A stretch of DNA of 64,000 nucleotides, from positions 186,001-250,000 of the forward strand of contig FXYJ02000002.1 in NCBI GenBank assembly GCA_900184925.1. Reading direction: 5' to 3'. Numbering within the stretch: the first letter of the stretch is position 1; the number at the start of each line of letters is the position of its first letter. Origin of the DNA: Ruminococcaceae bacterium HV4-5-B5C (GTDB taxonomy: Bacteria > Bacillota > Clostridia > Oscillospirales > Acutalibacteraceae). The notes beneath the pieces are model-generated. The model did not search any database. It was not told the DNA's origin and saw only the letters and a program-made list of their open reading frames with translations. The position numbers and the translations under genes were made by a program. Below are positions 17,541-27,500 of the stretch, in pieces.

Positions 17541-18950
17541 ATGGCAACCACGCGGCTGATGCCGTTGCATACTGGCAAGGGCCGGGATGTCGGCACGGCG
17601 ATCAGCGACATTATTGATTATGCGGAAAATCCGGAGAAAACGGATTACGGCAGGCTCATCACCGCCTATGAATGTGACAGCCGGACAGCCGACGCCGAAT
17701 TTCTTTTTTCCAAGCGGCAGTATGCCGCGCTCACCGGCAGAACGCGCAGTGCGGACGATGTGATCGCCTATCATCTCCGCCAGTCCTTTGTCCCCGGCGA
17801 GGTCACGCCGGAGGAAGCAAACCGGATCGGCTGTGAGCTTGCCAAACGCTTTACGAACGGGAACCATGCTTTTGTTGTCTGTACCCACATCGACAAACAC
17901 CACATTCATAATCATATCATCTGGAATTCCACGTCCCTTGACTGCACCCGGAAATTCCGAAACTTTTGGGGCAGCACAAGAGCCGTGCGGCGGCTAAACG
18001 ATACGCTGTGCATCGAGAATGGGTTGTCGATCGTGGAAAATCCGAAGCGTCACGGAAAGAGCTACAACAAATGGCTGGGCGATCAGGCAAAACCCTCCAA
18101 CCGGGAGCTTTTGCGTGTGGCAATAGACGCGGCTTTGGTTCAAAAGCCCGTCGATTTTGACGCGCTCCTGAAGCTCTTGCGGGACGCCGGATATGAAATC
18201 AAACCGGGGAAAATTCCCGCCCTGCGCGGAAAGAATCAAAAGCGGTTTATCCGGCTGGATACGCTGGGCAGCGGCTACAGTGAAGCGGAACTTCAGGCCG
18301 TCCTCTCCGGCGAAAAGACGCACAAACCGCGCAAGAAAATCATCCAGCCCATGCCGGAAAAACAAGTCAATCTGCTGGTGGATATTCAGGCCAAGCTCCG
18401 CGCCGGAAAGGGCATCGGTTATGAACGCTGGGCCAAGGTGTTCAACATCAAGCAGATGGCGCAGACATTGAACTATCTGACCGAGCACAATCTGCTGGAG
18501 TACGATGCGTTGGCCGCTAAAACGGCTTTGGCAACCGCCCGGTACAATGAGCTTTCCGCACAAATCAAGGCGGCTGAAAAACGGTTGGCCGAGATCGCCG
18601 TTTTGAAAACACAGATCGTCAATTACGCCAAAACCCGCGACACCTATGTTGCCTATCACAAGGCGGGGTATTCAAAAAAGTTTCTTTCGGAGCATGAGAG
18701 CGATATCCTGTTGCACAAGGCGGCGAAGAAATCATTCGACGAGCTGGGCGTGAAAAAACTTCCCACCGTCAAGAGTTTGCAGGCCGAATATGCGGCGATT
18801 CTGGCAGAGAAAAAAGCGGCTTACGCTGATTATCGCAAGGCCCGCGATGAGATGAAAGATCTGTTGACCGTCAAGGCCAATGTGGACAGAATTCTTGGTG
18901 AAGATACCTGCCAAACTCCGAAAGACAAGGAACATGAACAGCAACGATAA
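17541..18950 (+). CDS. MOBP-type relaxase
   Basis: A 469-residue relaxase that nicks oriT and pilots the strand. Seen: the N-terminal relaxase domain (about 1-250) with the three-histidine metal site HIDKHHIHNH starting at His116, and the candidate nucleophile Tyr in the N-terminal 40 residues (IIDYAENPEKT, the usual form in this family). The C-terminal 200 residues form a coiled coil (ARYNELSAQIKAAEKRLAEIAVLK). The start ATG is chosen by GGGAGGAG 7 nt upstream and by the conserved ATTRLMPLHTGKGRD start; an upstream 27-residue extension has no ribosome binding site. It works with MobC. Confidence 0.9.
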   Translation: MATTRLMPLHTGKGRDVGTAISDIIDYAENPEKTDYGRLITAYECDSRTADAEFLFSKRQYAALTGRTRSADDVIAYHLRQSFVPGEVTPEEANRIGCELAKRFTNGNHAFVVCTHIDKHHIHNHIIWNSTSLDCTRKFRNFWGSTRAVRRLNDTLCIENGLSIVENPKRHGKSYNKWLGDQAKPSNRELLRVAIDAALVQKPVDFDALLKLLRDAGYEIKPGKIPALRGKNQKRFIRLDTLGSGYSEAELQAVLSGEKTHKPRKKIIQPMPEKQVNLLVDIQAKLRAGKGIGYERWAKVFNIKQMAQTLNYLTEHNLLEYDALAAKTALATARYNELSAQIKAAEKRLAEIAVLKTQIVNYAKTRDTYVAYHKAGYSKKFLSEHESDILLHKAAKKSFDELGVKKLPTVKSLQAEYAAILAEKKAAYADYRKARDEMKDLLTVKANVDRILGEDTCQTPKDKEHEQQR

Positions 18951-18976
18951 ATGATTTTGTGGCAAAGAATAAACAT

Positions 18977-19269
18977 CCACCGGCCAAGCCGGTGGTTTTT
19001 CACATGCGGGCAAAGCCCTCTGTTCTTCGCCACGTGTCAAACACGTAAGTACGATCTGCCAGTTGCGAAAGTAGTGGTCTTCTTAATGATTCTTATGCGA
19101 AATATTTTTATTAACACGCTACTTCTTATTAAAATCTCGTCCCTCGGGCTTGCACGAATTGAGAACTTTTTATGACACACTCCGATGGATCACGGCTTTT
19201 ACTGATAGCTTTATGAGCTTTTTCTGCTCAACTATATAATCCTTACCGAACCACACGTCTAACGTGTGG
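18977..19269. mobile_element. Possible non-autonomous IS200/IS605-like (palindrome-associated) element
   Basis: A 293-bp gene-free stretch bounded by two perfect hairpins of the same design: 8-bp arms and a 3-nt loop at 18977-18995 (CCACCGGC-CAA-GCCGGTGG) and at 19251-19269 (CCACACGT-CTA-ACGTGTGG). A third hairpin (ACGTGT-CAA-ACACGT) lies at 19032-19046. Subterminal imperfect or perfect hairpins recognised as single strands are the hallmark of IS200/IS605 ends. No tnpA or tnpB is present. It could instead be a structured RNA. Confidence 0.4.
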
Positions 19270-19280
19270 TTTTAGTTGAC

Positions 19281-19309
19281 AAAAATGGACAGCAGTTTTA
19301 CTGCTGTCC
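19281..19309 (-). terminator. Terminator of the leftward sigma-factor gene
   Basis: GGACAGCAG-TTTTA-CTGCTGTCC stem; read leftward it is followed by ATTTTTGTC. It lies 80 bp beyond the stop of the sigma gene. Confidence 0.6.
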
Positions 19310-19389
19310 GAGATAAATTTTATAGTTTTTCATTGTCCTCTCGACGTGAAGCGGTTCAGACAGTCAGAGGGCCTTTGAACGAGATTGCA

Positions 19390-19839
19390 TTAGATGAAGT
19401 CTGCCAGCCGTTCACGGAGTTGGGAGAGAAGCTGGCGCTTGCGGTAATTCAGGGTTGATTGCCGGATACCGAAAACCGCGGCGATTTCGCGCTCTGTAGC
19501 GCCCTGCGAGATCAACTCGCAGATACGGCGGCTATCCGGGTCAAGCTCATCAAGGGCTTTGAACAGTTCCTCCAGCAGGAGCTTGTCTGCTACGATTTCG
19601 GCCGGGTCCGGTGAGAAATCGGCAGGCTCAAAGCCATCTTCTTCAAGAGCATCGAGGGAGAGAATACTTCCAGTACGGAGCTTGTTGCAATGGTTGCAGT
19701 CGCCAGTACAACGGTTACCATTTTCACCGATACAGCGTTTGCTACGCTCTTTCCGTTTGTAAGCCCTGTAGACATCCTCCGAAACAGAGATCTGTTGATC
19801 ATCGATTGTGACGTAGAAATCTTGACGCTGATTTTCCAT
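19390..19839 (-). CDS. ICE sigma-70-like factor with a Cys-rich segment
   Basis: A 149-residue protein with a C-terminal sigma-70 region 4 helix-turn-helix (LDELDPDSRRICELISQGATEREIAAVFG, about residues 95-140). Ahead of it sits a short segment with four cysteines (C-x7-C-x3-C-x2-C, in the CIGENGNRCTGDCNHC run), a possible metal site. Region 2 is missing, so it may need a partner or act as an activator. The start ATG at 19839 is chosen because the family begins MENQRQDFYV and AAGGGC lies upstream; a 36-residue upstream extension is His-rich and unlikely. Such factors regulate ICE transfer genes. Confidence 0.75.
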   Translation of the reverse strand: MENQRQDFYVTIDDQQISVSEDVYRAYKRKERSKRCIGENGNRCTGDCNHCNKLRTGSILSLDALEEDGFEPADFSPDPAEIVADKLLLEELFKALDELDPDSRRICELISQGATEREIAAVFGIRQSTLNYRKRQLLSQLRERLADFI

Positions 19840-20324
19840 GATTGCCCTTTCCGTCTGATGAACGGTGTGGTGGGCAGGACATATAGAAAGCTGGTGCAAC
19901 TGATGTATACCGGCCTTGTCGCCTAAACAATGGGCGTGGTGAAGCACGGTGGGTACACCAGAGGTTACACATACGGCATCTGCCGTATTTCAGAACTCTC
20001 TATGTATCCCGCCGCCTTAATGCGCATCTCAGGCTGTGAGATTATTTGGTCGGCTCTGCGCCGACTGTAGCCGTTGAGCGCGCAGCTCCGTCCTTTCGAT
20101 ACTGGAGCTTTGTTCGTTCAACTTGATGTTATTGTATAAGTTTAAAGGCGTTTACACTCGGACACGTCTGTGTCCGTTTTTACAAGAAAATTCGTGATTT
20201 GTTATGCGAGAATTTCGAAAAGAGGTTGAAAAATAGATAAAAAAAGACCGGACAAGTAAATGTCCGGTATAAATTTTGAAGTCTCGCAAATATATATCAA
20301 ATATCAACAAATATCATAAAAAGC
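19840..20324. other. Gene-free regulatory spacer with terminators
   Basis: No credible gene. It holds a rightward terminator at 20159-20181 (CGGACAC-GTCT-GTGTCCG then TTTTT), a second hairpin at 20247-20268 (ACCGGACA-AGTAAA-TGTCCGGT) flanked by A/T runs that works best leftward, and weaker stems at 19973-20000 and 20062-20095. It insulates the ICE core from the restriction-modification operon. Confidence 0.6.
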
Positions 20325-20353
20325 TTGTGCTCAGATGGTTTTCTCAGTATAAT
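20325..20353 (+). promoter_or_regulatory. Promoter of the type I restriction-modification operon
   Basis: TTGTGC (20325-20330), a 17-bp spacer and a perfect TATAAT (20348-20353), 44 bp ahead of the first ORF. The flanking DNA is AT-rich. Confidence 0.65.
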
Positions 20354-20397
20354 AAAATAGGTTTTTATTCTGGATTCGGCTTCGTGAGGTGAAAAGC

Positions 20398-20595
20398 ATG
20401 GAAGAAATGATGAATGATAAGTGGATCAATATCGAAGAGGCTGCAAAATATCTTGGCATTAAGCCAGTAACGCTTAGAGGATGGATTAGAAACGGTAAAG
20501 AAGGATTACCTGCTCATAAAATCGGGAAGCAATGGAAGTTTAAGGCTTCTGAATTAGATGAATGGGTCAAAAGCGGAAAAAGCGCAATCGAATAA
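20398..20595 (+). CDS. Excisionase-type helix-turn-helix protein
   Basis: A 65-residue MerR/Xis-like winged helix protein (DKWINIEEAAKYLGIKPVTLRGWIRNGKEGLPAHKIGKQWKFKASELDEWVKSG), the classic short DNA-binding excisionase/AlpA-type fold. The ATG at 20398 follows GTGAGGTG 6 nt upstream; a GTG at 20389 overlaps this ribosome binding site and is rejected. It is the first gene of the restriction-modification operon, 44 bp before hsdM, and such small HTH genes often head type I systems, so it may autoregulate the operon. A link to excision of the ICE is less likely from position. Confidence 0.85.
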   Translation: MEEMMNDKWINIEEAAKYLGIKPVTLRGWIRNGKEGLPAHKIGKQWKFKASELDEWVKSGKSAIE

Positions 20596-20639
20596 ACTGC
20601 TTGATCCGAAGATTCACACAAAATAAAGGAGCAGATAAA

Positions 20640-23342
20640 ATGGCTGTTAAGAAAACTCAACTCTATCGTTCACTATGGGCGAGCTGTGATAAATTGCGTG
20701 GAGGAATGGATGCTTCGCAATATAAGGATTATATACTGACACTTTTGTTTATGAAGTATGTTACCGACAAATTCAAGGACAAAAAGTATGCGGATATTAT
20801 CGTATTTGATAAAGCTCACGATCCCAATCCAGATTCGGACAAAAGAACTGGGTGTTCATTTGATGACTTTATTACTCTGAAAGGGAAAAAGGAAATCGGC
20901 GAGGGTATGGATAAAATCATCGCAAGGCTCGCCGAGGAGAATACAGACCTTAAAGGTGTAATTGACATAGCTCATTTTAATGACGAGGCGAAACTTGGAA
21001 GTGGCAAGGAAATGGTTGATAAGCTTACCGACCTTATCTCTATTTTCCAGCGTCCGGAACTTGATTTCTCAAAAAACAAGGCAGAGGGCGACGATATCAT
21101 CGGTGATGCCTATGAATATCTTATGCGGAAATTTGCTACGGAGAGTGGTAAAAGTAAAGGACAATTCTATACACCTGCCGAAGTTTCAAGAATCCTTGCT
21201 AATGTGGTTGGCATCAGTGCATGTAAAGATCAGGACGCCATCGTATGCGATCCAGCGTGCGGCAGCGGCAGCCTATTAATCAGGGCTATAGATGCGGCTC
21301 CATTCCCAATTATGGGTTATGGTCAGGAGAAAGAAGGTACTACCGCCGGTCTTGCGAAAATGAATGTAGTTTTGCATCGCAAAGCAGAGATTAAGATTAA
21401 GAGCGGAAACACATTTTCAAATCCTCAGTATCTTGATCCAAAAGATAACTCAATTCTGCAGCGCTTTGATTACATCGTTGCTAATCCTCCCTTTTCGACA
21501 AAGAACTGGACTGACGGTATCGCTGGCAAGGAATATGGTCGTTTCGAAGGTTATGGTACGGTTCCTCCGGAAAAGAACGGAGACTATGCCTGGCTTATGC
21601 ATATTCTGAAGGCATTGAAGAATAATGGAAAGGCAGCGGTTATTCTGCCACATGGCGTTCTATTCCGAGGAAATGCAGAAGCAACCATCAGGGAAAATAT
21701 CATTAAAAAACACTGGATTAAAGGAATCATTAGTCTTCCTGCAAACTTATTTTATGGCACCGGTATTGCAGCCTGCGTTATTGTTATCGACAAGGAAGGC
21801 GCTGCAAACCGTCAGGGCATTTTTATGATTGATGCCAGTCACGGCTACGTAAAGGATGGGAACAAAAACCGGCTTCGGGAAAGAGACATCTATAAAATTA
21901 TCACGACATTCAATGAGCAGATTGAGACTGATCCGAAGTATGCTCGTTTCGTCCCTAACGATGAGATTGAGAAAAAGAACGGATATAACCTTAACATCAC
22001 CCGATATATTAATTCCTCTCATCCGGAGGATATTCAGGATATTTACGCGCACATTCATGGTGGCATTCCAGCGGTCGATATCGATGGCCTGTCCAAATAC
22101 TGGAATGTGTTCCCGCCACTGAAAAATGAGTTACTTACAGCTATCAGCGACAAATATTACAATCTTAAGGTGCCGCATGAAAATATCCGCCAGACAATCT
22201 ATAAGAACGCAGAATTTTCTGTCTACGGCGAGAAATTGGATCAAACTTTCATGACTTGGAAAGGGAAAGAATATCCGGCTCTTGCATCGTTGGATGAGGA
22301 TGTTTCTGCAAAGAAACTGATTACTGTGCTTGCGGACGATATTCTGGCCGAATTCGAGCCAATGACGCTGATTGATAAATATGATGTGTATCAGGTCCTT
22401 CTGGCGTACTGGAATGATGTCATGAATGATGACGTCTTCCTGATTATTAGCGAACCGGATGGGTACGCCAATGCACGCGCTACGGATAATATCGAAGAGG
22501 AAATTACTCAGGGCAAGAAAAAGGGTGAAACAAAAATTACCGGATGGGAAGGACGATTGATTCCAAAAGATATCGTGATTGCCGCTTTCTTCAGCACAGA
22601 GAAGAGCGCAATAGAAGAAGCAGAAAATGTTGTGGTGGAAACCGAGTCGCAGCTGTCTGAACTTATCGAAAGCGCTGACGAGGAGTCTTCTCTTGCTGAT
22701 ATAGCGGAAGACGGCAAGGTTAAGGCAAAAGATATCGAGGCAAAGATAGACGAGCTGACACAGCATGTAGAAACGGAAGAAACCGTTGAACTCGAAGCAC
22801 TAAAGGCTGTTCTCCCTATGACTAAAAAGCACCTGCAGGCATATCTTGTGGAGCATCCGCTGTGCCAGAGTGCAGCCAATGAAAAAGGCAATGTAACAAA
22901 GGACTCTATAGATTACAGGTTACGCATTATCCGTACAATCGATAGTGTGCCGGAAAGTCTTCAGGAGGATTGCAATCAATTGAAGGCAGCATTGGAGCTT
23001 TGTAACAAAGTATCCGAGTACACAAAGGTCGTTAAAGATCTATATAAAGCGCTGGATGAGAAATGCCGCGCTAGATATGAATTGCTGACAGACGAGGAGA
23101 TTCTTGACCTTCTTATCAATAAAAAATGGTTCAATAGCATCTTTTCTGGAATCAGCGAATTATATGCGGCGATTTCCCATCATCTGACGAATCGAATTAT
23201 CGAGCTGTCAGAACGGTACGAGAATACTCTGCCAGAGCTGGAGTCTGAAACTGGTAAGTATGAGGCCAAGGTAAAGTCTCATCTGGAAAGGATGGGATTT
23301 AAATGGCAAGCAGCGAATACAAAAAAACTGAAGCGGGTTTAA
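20640..23342 (+). CDS. hsdM: Type I restriction-modification methyltransferase subunit
   Basis: N6-adenine methyltransferase of a type I system; with HsdS it methylates host DNA and with HsdR it cuts unmodified DNA. Seen: N-terminal helical HsdM domain (LWASCDKLRGGMDASQYKDYIL), SAM-binding DPACGSGSL from Asp204, and the catalytic NPPF from Asn282. At 900 residues it is far longer than the usual 500-550: after about residue 600 it carries an extension with a coiled coil (about 655-745) and a helical tail. The ATG at 20640 follows AAAGGAG; an upstream extension of the frame lies in the preceding gene. It overlaps hsdS by 40 bp. Confidence 0.95.
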   Translation: MAVKKTQLYRSLWASCDKLRGGMDASQYKDYILTLLFMKYVTDKFKDKKYADIIVFDKAHDPNPDSDKRTGCSFDDFITLKGKKEIGEGMDKIIARLAEENTDLKGVIDIAHFNDEAKLGSGKEMVDKLTDLISIFQRPELDFSKNKAEGDDIIGDAYEYLMRKFATESGKSKGQFYTPAEVSRILANVVGISACKDQDAIVCDPACGSGSLLIRAIDAAPFPIMGYGQEKEGTTAGLAKMNVVLHRKAEIKIKSGNTFSNPQYLDPKDNSILQRFDYIVANPPFSTKNWTDGIAGKEYGRFEGYGTVPPEKNGDYAWLMHILKALKNNGKAAVILPHGVLFRGNAEATIRENIIKKHWIKGIISLPANLFYGTGIAACVIVIDKEGAANRQGIFMIDASHGYVKDGNKNRLRERDIYKIITTFNEQIETDPKYARFVPNDEIEKKNGYNLNITRYINSSHPEDIQDIYAHIHGGIPAVDIDGLSKYWNVFPPLKNELLTAISDKYYNLKVPHENIRQTIYKNAEFSVYGEKLDQTFMTWKGKEYPALASLDEDVSAKKLITVLADDILAEFEPMTLIDKYDVYQVLLAYWNDVMNDDVFLIISEPDGYANARATDNIEEEITQGKKKGETKITGWEGRLIPKDIVIAAFFSTEKSAIEEAENVVVETESQLSELIESADEESSLADIAEDGKVKAKDIEAKIDELTQHVETEETVELEALKAVLPMTKKHLQAYLVEHPLCQSAANEKGNVTKDSIDYRLRIIRTIDSVPESLQEDCNQLKAALELCNKVSEYTKVVKDLYKALDEKCRARYELLTDEEILDLLINKKWFNSIFSGISELYAAISHHLTNRIIELSERYENTLPELESETGKYEAKVKSHLERMGFKWQAANTKKLKRV

Positions 23343-24568
23343 TTCCTTCAGATTGGGATGTTAAGCACTTAGATGATTTTGGGAATATAGTTAGCGGAGG
23401 AACACCATCAACAAAGGAACCATCATATTGGAATGGCTTGATTGCATGGTGTACACCTACGGATATTACAAGTACACCAGGTACTACTATTACTGAGACA
23501 GAAAAATCCATTACTGAGGATGGTTTAAGAAACAGCGCAGCAATTATTTTACCGGAAGGTTCATTATTACTATGCACGCGTGCAACTATTGGAGATTCGA
23601 AAATCAATACCGTCCCAATGGCAACAAATCAAGGCTTTAAGAATATCGTTCCTAACAAGTACACCTGCATTAAATATTTGTATTACCTTTTGCAGACAAA
23701 GAAAAAGACAATGCTTGAAAAAGCCACGGCATCTACGTTTGCAGAAATATCAAAATCCGCATTGTGCGAGATTCCGTTACAAGTTCCAGATACGCAAGAA
23801 CAAGAGAAAATAGCCGAAGTGTTATCCGATGTGGACGCTCTCATCAGTAATTTGCAGAAGTTAATCCAGAAGTATAAAAACATTAAACAAGGGTGCCTCC
23901 AACAATTGCTTCCTCAAATAGATAAGGATAAACCGCGATTAAGATTACCCGGATATACCGAAGCTTGGCATAAAAGAAAATTAGGTGATAGAACAAGCAT
24001 TAAAGCCAGGATTGGTTGGCAAAAATTGACCAAAGGTGAATATCTTGAAGTCGGGGACTATTATTTGATAACCGGAACGGATATCACAGAGAATCATCGT
24101 ATTGATTATCGAAAATGTTTTTATGTAACGAAGGAACGATATGAAAAGGATGACAATATAAAGGTTCATAATGGAGATATTATTGTAACAAAGGATGGAA
24201 CAATTGGAAAAGTTGCAAGAATTGATAACCTCGATAAACCAGCAACACTAAATAGTCATTTGTTCGTTGTCAGAGATTTAAGCGGAACTCTCAATAACAG
24301 ATTTTTGCTTCATGTATTAAGTAGCAAGATTTTCACTGATTTCGTTGAAGAAACTAAAACGGGTACTACATTGACAGGGCTACCACAAAAAGCATTCATT
24401 CAATTTGAGTTCGAAGCCCCATCACTACAAGAACAAGAAGAAATTTCAAATTTTCTTGATGAACTTGATGATAACATTTTTGTTCATCAACGAAAACTTG
24501 AGAAGTTTGAACTTATAAAACAAGGTATGATGGAAGAACTCCTGACCGGCAAGGTCAGATTAATATAA
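23303..24568 (+). CDS. hsdS: Type I restriction-modification specificity subunit
   Basis: A 421-residue DNA-recognition subunit with two target recognition domains (about 14-150 and 215-370), each followed by a conserved helix (TQEQEKIAEVLSDVDALISNLQKLIQKYKNIKQG near 170 and LQEQEEISNFLDELDDNIFVHQRKLEKFELIKQGMM near 380). Both halves have the normal length, so the protein should recognise a bipartite site. The start overlaps the end of hsdM by 40 bp in another frame, with AAAGGATGGG upstream. No inverted duplicate hsdS or recombinase is nearby, so there is no sign of shufflon switching. Confidence 0.95.
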   Translation: MASSEYKKTEAGLIPSDWDVKHLDDFGNIVSGGTPSTKEPSYWNGLIAWCTPTDITSTPGTTITETEKSITEDGLRNSAAIILPEGSLLLCTRATIGDSKINTVPMATNQGFKNIVPNKYTCIKYLYYLLQTKKKTMLEKATASTFAEISKSALCEIPLQVPDTQEQEKIAEVLSDVDALISNLQKLIQKYKNIKQGCLQQLLPQIDKDKPRLRLPGYTEAWHKRKLGDRTSIKARIGWQKLTKGEYLEVGDYYLITGTDITENHRIDYRKCFYVTKERYEKDDNIKVHNGDIIVTKDGTIGKVARIDNLDKPATLNSHLFVVRDLSGTLNNRFLLHVLSSKIFTDFVEETKTGTTLTGLPQKAFIQFEFEAPSLQEQEEISNFLDELDDNIFVHQRKLEKFELIKQGMMEELLTGKVRLI

Positions 24569-24583
24569 GGGGGTGCCTGTAAA

Positions 24584-27500
24584 ATGAGTATTGGACAACC
24601 GGAAGTTGTCACACAGGAAAAGGTGATCAAGTTCTTTAAGAATCCGGATATGTTGGGGTATCAATATTTAGGTAACCTTGCGGATGAACAGAACATGAAT
24701 ATCAAAGAAGACCGTTTGCGACAATACCTTCGTTTGAAAGGCTACTCTGATAAGTTGATCAGTGGCGCGGTTACGCAGCTTATGCGTGCTGCAGGGAATA
24801 CATCTCGCGGCGTTTATGACGCAAACAAAGCAGTCTATTCTCTCCTGAAATACGGTGCTAAAGTCAGCGAGACCCCTGAAGAAGCGCCGAAGACGGTTTA
24901 TTTCATTGATGAGGCAAATCCACTGAATAACGACTTCGCGATTGCCGAGGAAGTGACCGTTGTCGAGCAGCAGGAGAAGAGACCGGATCTAGTTATCTAC
25001 CTGAACGGAATCGCCGTTGCTGTTATCGAGCTTAAAAAGAGCAGCGTGTCCGTTTCCACGGGTATCCGGCAGAATTTGACGAATCAGAAGGACACCTTTA
25101 TTCAGAGCTTCTTTACGACCATGCAGTTCTGCATGGCGGGGAACGAATCCGAAGGTCTGCGCTACGGAACACTTCTCACAAGCGAAAAGTTTTACATGGA
25201 GTGGAAAGAGGATGGATTCAAAGAGCACGAGGACGAACGTGACTCAGTAGACGTTCGTATCAGCCATACCTGCGCTTCAATAGACAAAAAGCTCCTGAAG
25301 CAGATTTATGCCATGTTCGATAAGGAGCGATTCATTGACCTGATCATGAATTTCGTTGTCTTCGATAAGGGAATCAAGAAGGTCTGCCGTTATAACCAGT
25401 ACTATGGAATTAAACGTGCTCAGCACAGGCTGAAAGAAAAAAAGGGCGGTATCATCTGGCATACACAGGGTTCCGGCAAGACGTTAACGATGGTTTGGCT
25501 TGCCAAGTGGATTCTGACGCACTGGGGTGTTGTGAACCCACGCGTGCTGATTGTTACTGACCGTGACGAGCTGGATGAGCAGATAGAGAAAACTTTCATC
25601 GGTGTCGACGAGAATATTGTTCGTACCAAGAGTGGCAAGGATCTGCTCAACCGCCTGAATGTCTATGATGATTCGCTGATGTGTTCCCTGATACATAAGT
25701 TTGGAAGACGCGGCGGCGAGGCTACCGAAAATGACTACGACAAGTACATAGAGGAACTGAAAGCTTCCCTTTCCGCTAATTTTGAGGCAAAGGGTAATAC
25801 TGTCGTATTCGTGGATGAGTGTCATAGAACACAGTCCGGCAAGTTGCATGGGGCGATGACTACAATCATGTCGAATGCAATCTTCATTGGTTTTACCGGA
25901 ACGCCGCTCCTAAAAAAAGACAAGAAGACCAGCATCGAGGTGTTCGGTTCATATATCCATACCTATAAATATAACGAAGGCGTGACGGATGGCGTTGTGC
26001 TGGATCTGCGTTATGAATATCGCGATATTCCGCAAGATCTGTCATCCCAGGATCGTGTTGACCAATGGTTTGATGTAAAGACCAGAGGCCTCTCTCCTCG
26101 TGCTAAGGCAAAGCTTAAGGAAAAATGGGGAACAATGCAAAAGGTTTACAGTTCCCGCTCTCGCCTTGAAAAGGTCGCATGGGATATCATTCAGGACTTT
26201 AACATGAAGCCGCGTCTTATGGACGGTAACGGCAATGCCATCCTTGTAGCCGACTTAATTCCGACTGCTTGTAAATACTATGAAATTTTTCAGCAGATGG
26301 GATTTAAGAAATGTGCTATTATTTCTTCTTATATGCCCCAAAAGGGAGAACTGCGCACCGACACAGTCAGCGATGAAGATGATACCGAGATCTTTCTCAA
26401 GTACGAAACCTATCTGAAGATGCTTGGCCTCGATCCGAAGAATCTCCCGGCAGCCGGATTGATTCAGTCCAAAATCGAAGAATTCGAAAAAGAAGCAAAG
26501 CGGAAGTTTGTGGAAGAGCCAGCAAACATGAAGCTGCTTATTGTTGTGGATAAGCTGCTTACTGGTTTTGATGCTCCGCCGTGCACTTATCTTTATATTG
26601 ATAAGCGTATGCAGGATCATGGCCTGTTTCAGGCGATCTGCCGCGTGAACCGTCTTGATGATAACGCACCGAAGGATTTCGGATATATAGTCGACTACAA
26701 GCAGTTGTTCGGTAAGCTCCAGACCGCAATGAAGGATTATACTTCCGGTGCGTTTGAAGGATATGACCCAGAAGATATACGGGGCTTGGTAAAAGATCGG
26801 CATGATGAAGCTATCGCGTATTTCGAGGAAGTATATGATTCAATTGCAGAACTTTGCGAGGGCGTAGAAGAACCGCGCGAAGAAATCCAGTACATCCATT
26901 ATTTCTGCGGAGTGTCTGGCCAGTCGGAGGAGAACGATGAAATATATGCCCGTCTCCGTGAAAAGCTTTATCGACTTGTCAGCAGCCTTGTCAGGGCATT
27001 TGCTGAGGCAAAGCCGTATCTGGTAGAGGATGTTTCTTCCGGCAAATTGAAGGAATACGACGAGAAAGTTACGTTTTATATCGAGCTGAAGAAAACCATA
27101 GGAACCGCAAGTGGAGATTTTCTGGACTTGAAGGCTTATGAGCCCGATATGCGTAAGATGATCGACAATTATATCACGGCATCTGATGCGGAGAAAATCG
27201 GTGACTTCGATGATCTGACTCTTCTTGATTTCGTGGCGCAACAGGGGAAAACGCTAACTGGTGATGGGGATGATGGCCACAAGGAAGGTGCCGCCGAGGC
27301 CATTGAGAACAATATCCGGAAAAAGGTTATTGAGAAGGTAACGGTCAATCCACGCTATTACGCAAAGATGTCGGAAATCCTCGATAAGCTGATAGAGGAA
27401 AGAAAACAAGGCGTTCTTGACTATGCCGAAATGCTTGAGCAATATATAAAACTAGCCAAGAATGTCGATTGCCCGGAAGATAATGACAAGTATCCGGAAA

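Noticed and set aside
23303..24568. Phase-variable hsdS shufflon
   Set aside because: Only one hsdS is present, with no inverted partial copies or nearby tyrosine recombinase.
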